From contig CAYNVN010000084.1 of the NCBI GenBank assembly GCA_964400655.1, positions 1 to 54,665 on the forward strand: a stretch of DNA of 54,665 bases. Reading direction: 5' to 3'. The stretch's first letter is position 1, and every line of letters begins with the position of its first letter. The translations under genes and the position numbers were made by a program. Of the stretch, positions 54,363-54,665 are shown in pieces. This DNA comes from B16-G9 sp964400655. GTDB lineage: Bacteria; Bacteroidota; Bacteroidia; Bacteroidales; F082. The notes under the pieces were generated by a model. That model saw only the letters and a list, made by a program, of their open reading frames with translations, was not told where the DNA came from and made no database searches.

Positions 54363-54411
54363 AAAGCTGCCCTAATTTTGAAACCTAATCAAAATACAGG
54401 GCAGCTTTTTT
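54363..54411 (+). terminator. Terminator of the susCD operon
   Basis: AAAGCTGCCCT and AGGGCAGCTTT form a stem whose inner part (ATTTTG/CAAAAT) extends it, followed by T6, just after the PKD-lipoprotein stop. Confidence 0.9.
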
Positions 54412-54423
54412 CATTAAATTCAT

Positions 54424-54505
54424 GCCAAAAACGGAGAGCAAACTCTCTGAATTAGGCCAAAAACGGAGAGCAAACTCTCTGAATTAGGCCAAAAACGGAG
54501 AGTTA
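54424..54505. repeat. 32-bp tandem repeat with internal hairpins (2.5 copies)
   Basis: Two full copies and a half copy of a 32-base unit beginning GCCAAAAACGGAGAG and continuing CAAACTCTCTGAATTAG. Each full unit folds as GGAGAG-CAAA-CTCTCT; the third copy breaks off after GGAGAG. The array ends about 25 bases before the promoter of the ATPase gene. Confidence 0.85.
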
Positions 54506-54506
54506 A

Positions 54507-54538
54507 TTTGATTTTTCCCGCAATAAAACATATCTTTG
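54507..54538 (+). promoter_or_regulatory. Promoter of the AAA_14/DUF4143-type gene
   Basis: TTTG at 54507-54510 and TATCTTTG at 54531-54538, spaced 20 bp, lie 16 bases before the ATG at 54555; the leader is very short, about ten bases. Confidence 0.8.
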
Positions 54539-54554
54539 CAAAAAGAAAATCAAA

Positions 54555-54665
54555 ATGTATATCAGGGAAGTTGCTAAAAAAATAGACAGCCATCTTAACA
54601 ATCCGGAAGTAATTTTATTATTTGGCGCACGGCAGACCGGCAAATCTACTTTATTGGAAATGTTG
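54555..54665 (+). CDS. AAA_14/DUF4143-type ATPase, N-terminal fragment (partial)
   Basis: Only 37 codons lie in the window. The fragment opens MYIREVAKKIDSHLNNPEV and then has the Walker A segment LLFGARQTGKSTLLEM, which matches the AAA_14/DUF4143 group of ATP-binding proteins common in Bacteroidota. These have an N-terminal ATPase and a C-terminal DUF4143, and their function is largely unknown. The rest is off the right edge. Confidence 0.75.
   Translation, partial: MYIREVAKKIDSHLNNPEVILLFGARQTGKSTLLEML

Noticed and set aside
54424..54505. CRISPR repeat-spacer array
   Set aside because: The 32-base units are directly abutting with no spacers and only 2.5 copies.

Overview
The window reads as a chromosomal piece of a Bacteroidota bacterium, most like the Bacteroidales/Marinilabiliales-type free-living or environmental groups. 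The signs are a SusC/SusD pair, the gliding-associated ABC transporter GldA-GldF-GldG, the long NagB-plus-PIG-L fusion, many start-proximal promoters of the Bacteroidota type (TTTG, about 20 bp, TAnnTTTG), and a very large secreted repeat protein. No rRNA, phage, transposase or CRISPR array is visible.

Layout. 1-8824 (minus): the N-terminal 2,941 residues of a giant surface adhesin that runs off the left edge. 9375-12268 (minus): xseB, xseA and an M24B aminopeptidase. 12300-12860: a composite intergenic repeat, with an inverted second copy at 37860-38340. 13071-16943 (minus): thiolase, 3-hydroxyacyl-CoA dehydrogenase, a decayed toxin-antitoxin pair and enoyl-CoA hydratase, together a C4/beta-oxidation-type acyl-CoA cluster. 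17168-18256: an RlmG/RsmC-type rRNA methyltransferase. 18286-18939: the redox repressor Rex, with a Rex-like operator in its own promoter. 19051-19298: a nested fold-back (MITE-like) element. 19338-19991: an HExxH lipoprotein. 20195-24446 (minus): gldA-gldF-gldG-DUF4340. 24790-27003: a cysteine desulfurase fused to selenophosphate synthetase. 27247-29400: RNase R. 29474-37056 (minus): an envelope cluster (coaX, outer-membrane protein, TPR protein, lptC, CorC/HlyC protein, PpiD-like chaperone). 37168-37240: tRNA-Phe, then a terminator and a nitroreductase. 38451-39110: 1-Cys peroxiredoxin. 39176-40567: glutamate decarboxylase.

40785-54329 is a polysaccharide-utilisation locus in two divergent arms. 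The minus arm encodes a lipoprotein exo-beta-D-glucosaminidase (GH2), a FucP/NagP-type sugar permease, two ROK-family proteins and NagB fused to a PIG-L domain. The plus arm encodes SusC, SusD and a PKD-domain lipoprotein. The joint logic is uptake of GlcN-containing oligomers, release of glucosamine by the GH2 enzyme, import, phosphorylation by ROK kinase(s), then deamination to fructose-6-phosphate. Because the hydrolase is of the glucosaminidase type and no NagA is present, chitosan or another non-acetylated GlcN glycan is the most economical substrate (inference).

The right edge holds a strong terminator, a 32-bp tandem hairpin repeat, a clear promoter, and the first 37 codons of an AAA_14/DUF4143-type ATPase. 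The items most worth checking are the inverted pair of composite repeats, the fold-back element, the Rex operator, the shared 20-bp motif in the PUL divergent promoter region, the degenerate deacetylase domain on NagB, the terminator-like hairpin inside the lptC signal-peptide codons, and the repeat array before the ATPase.
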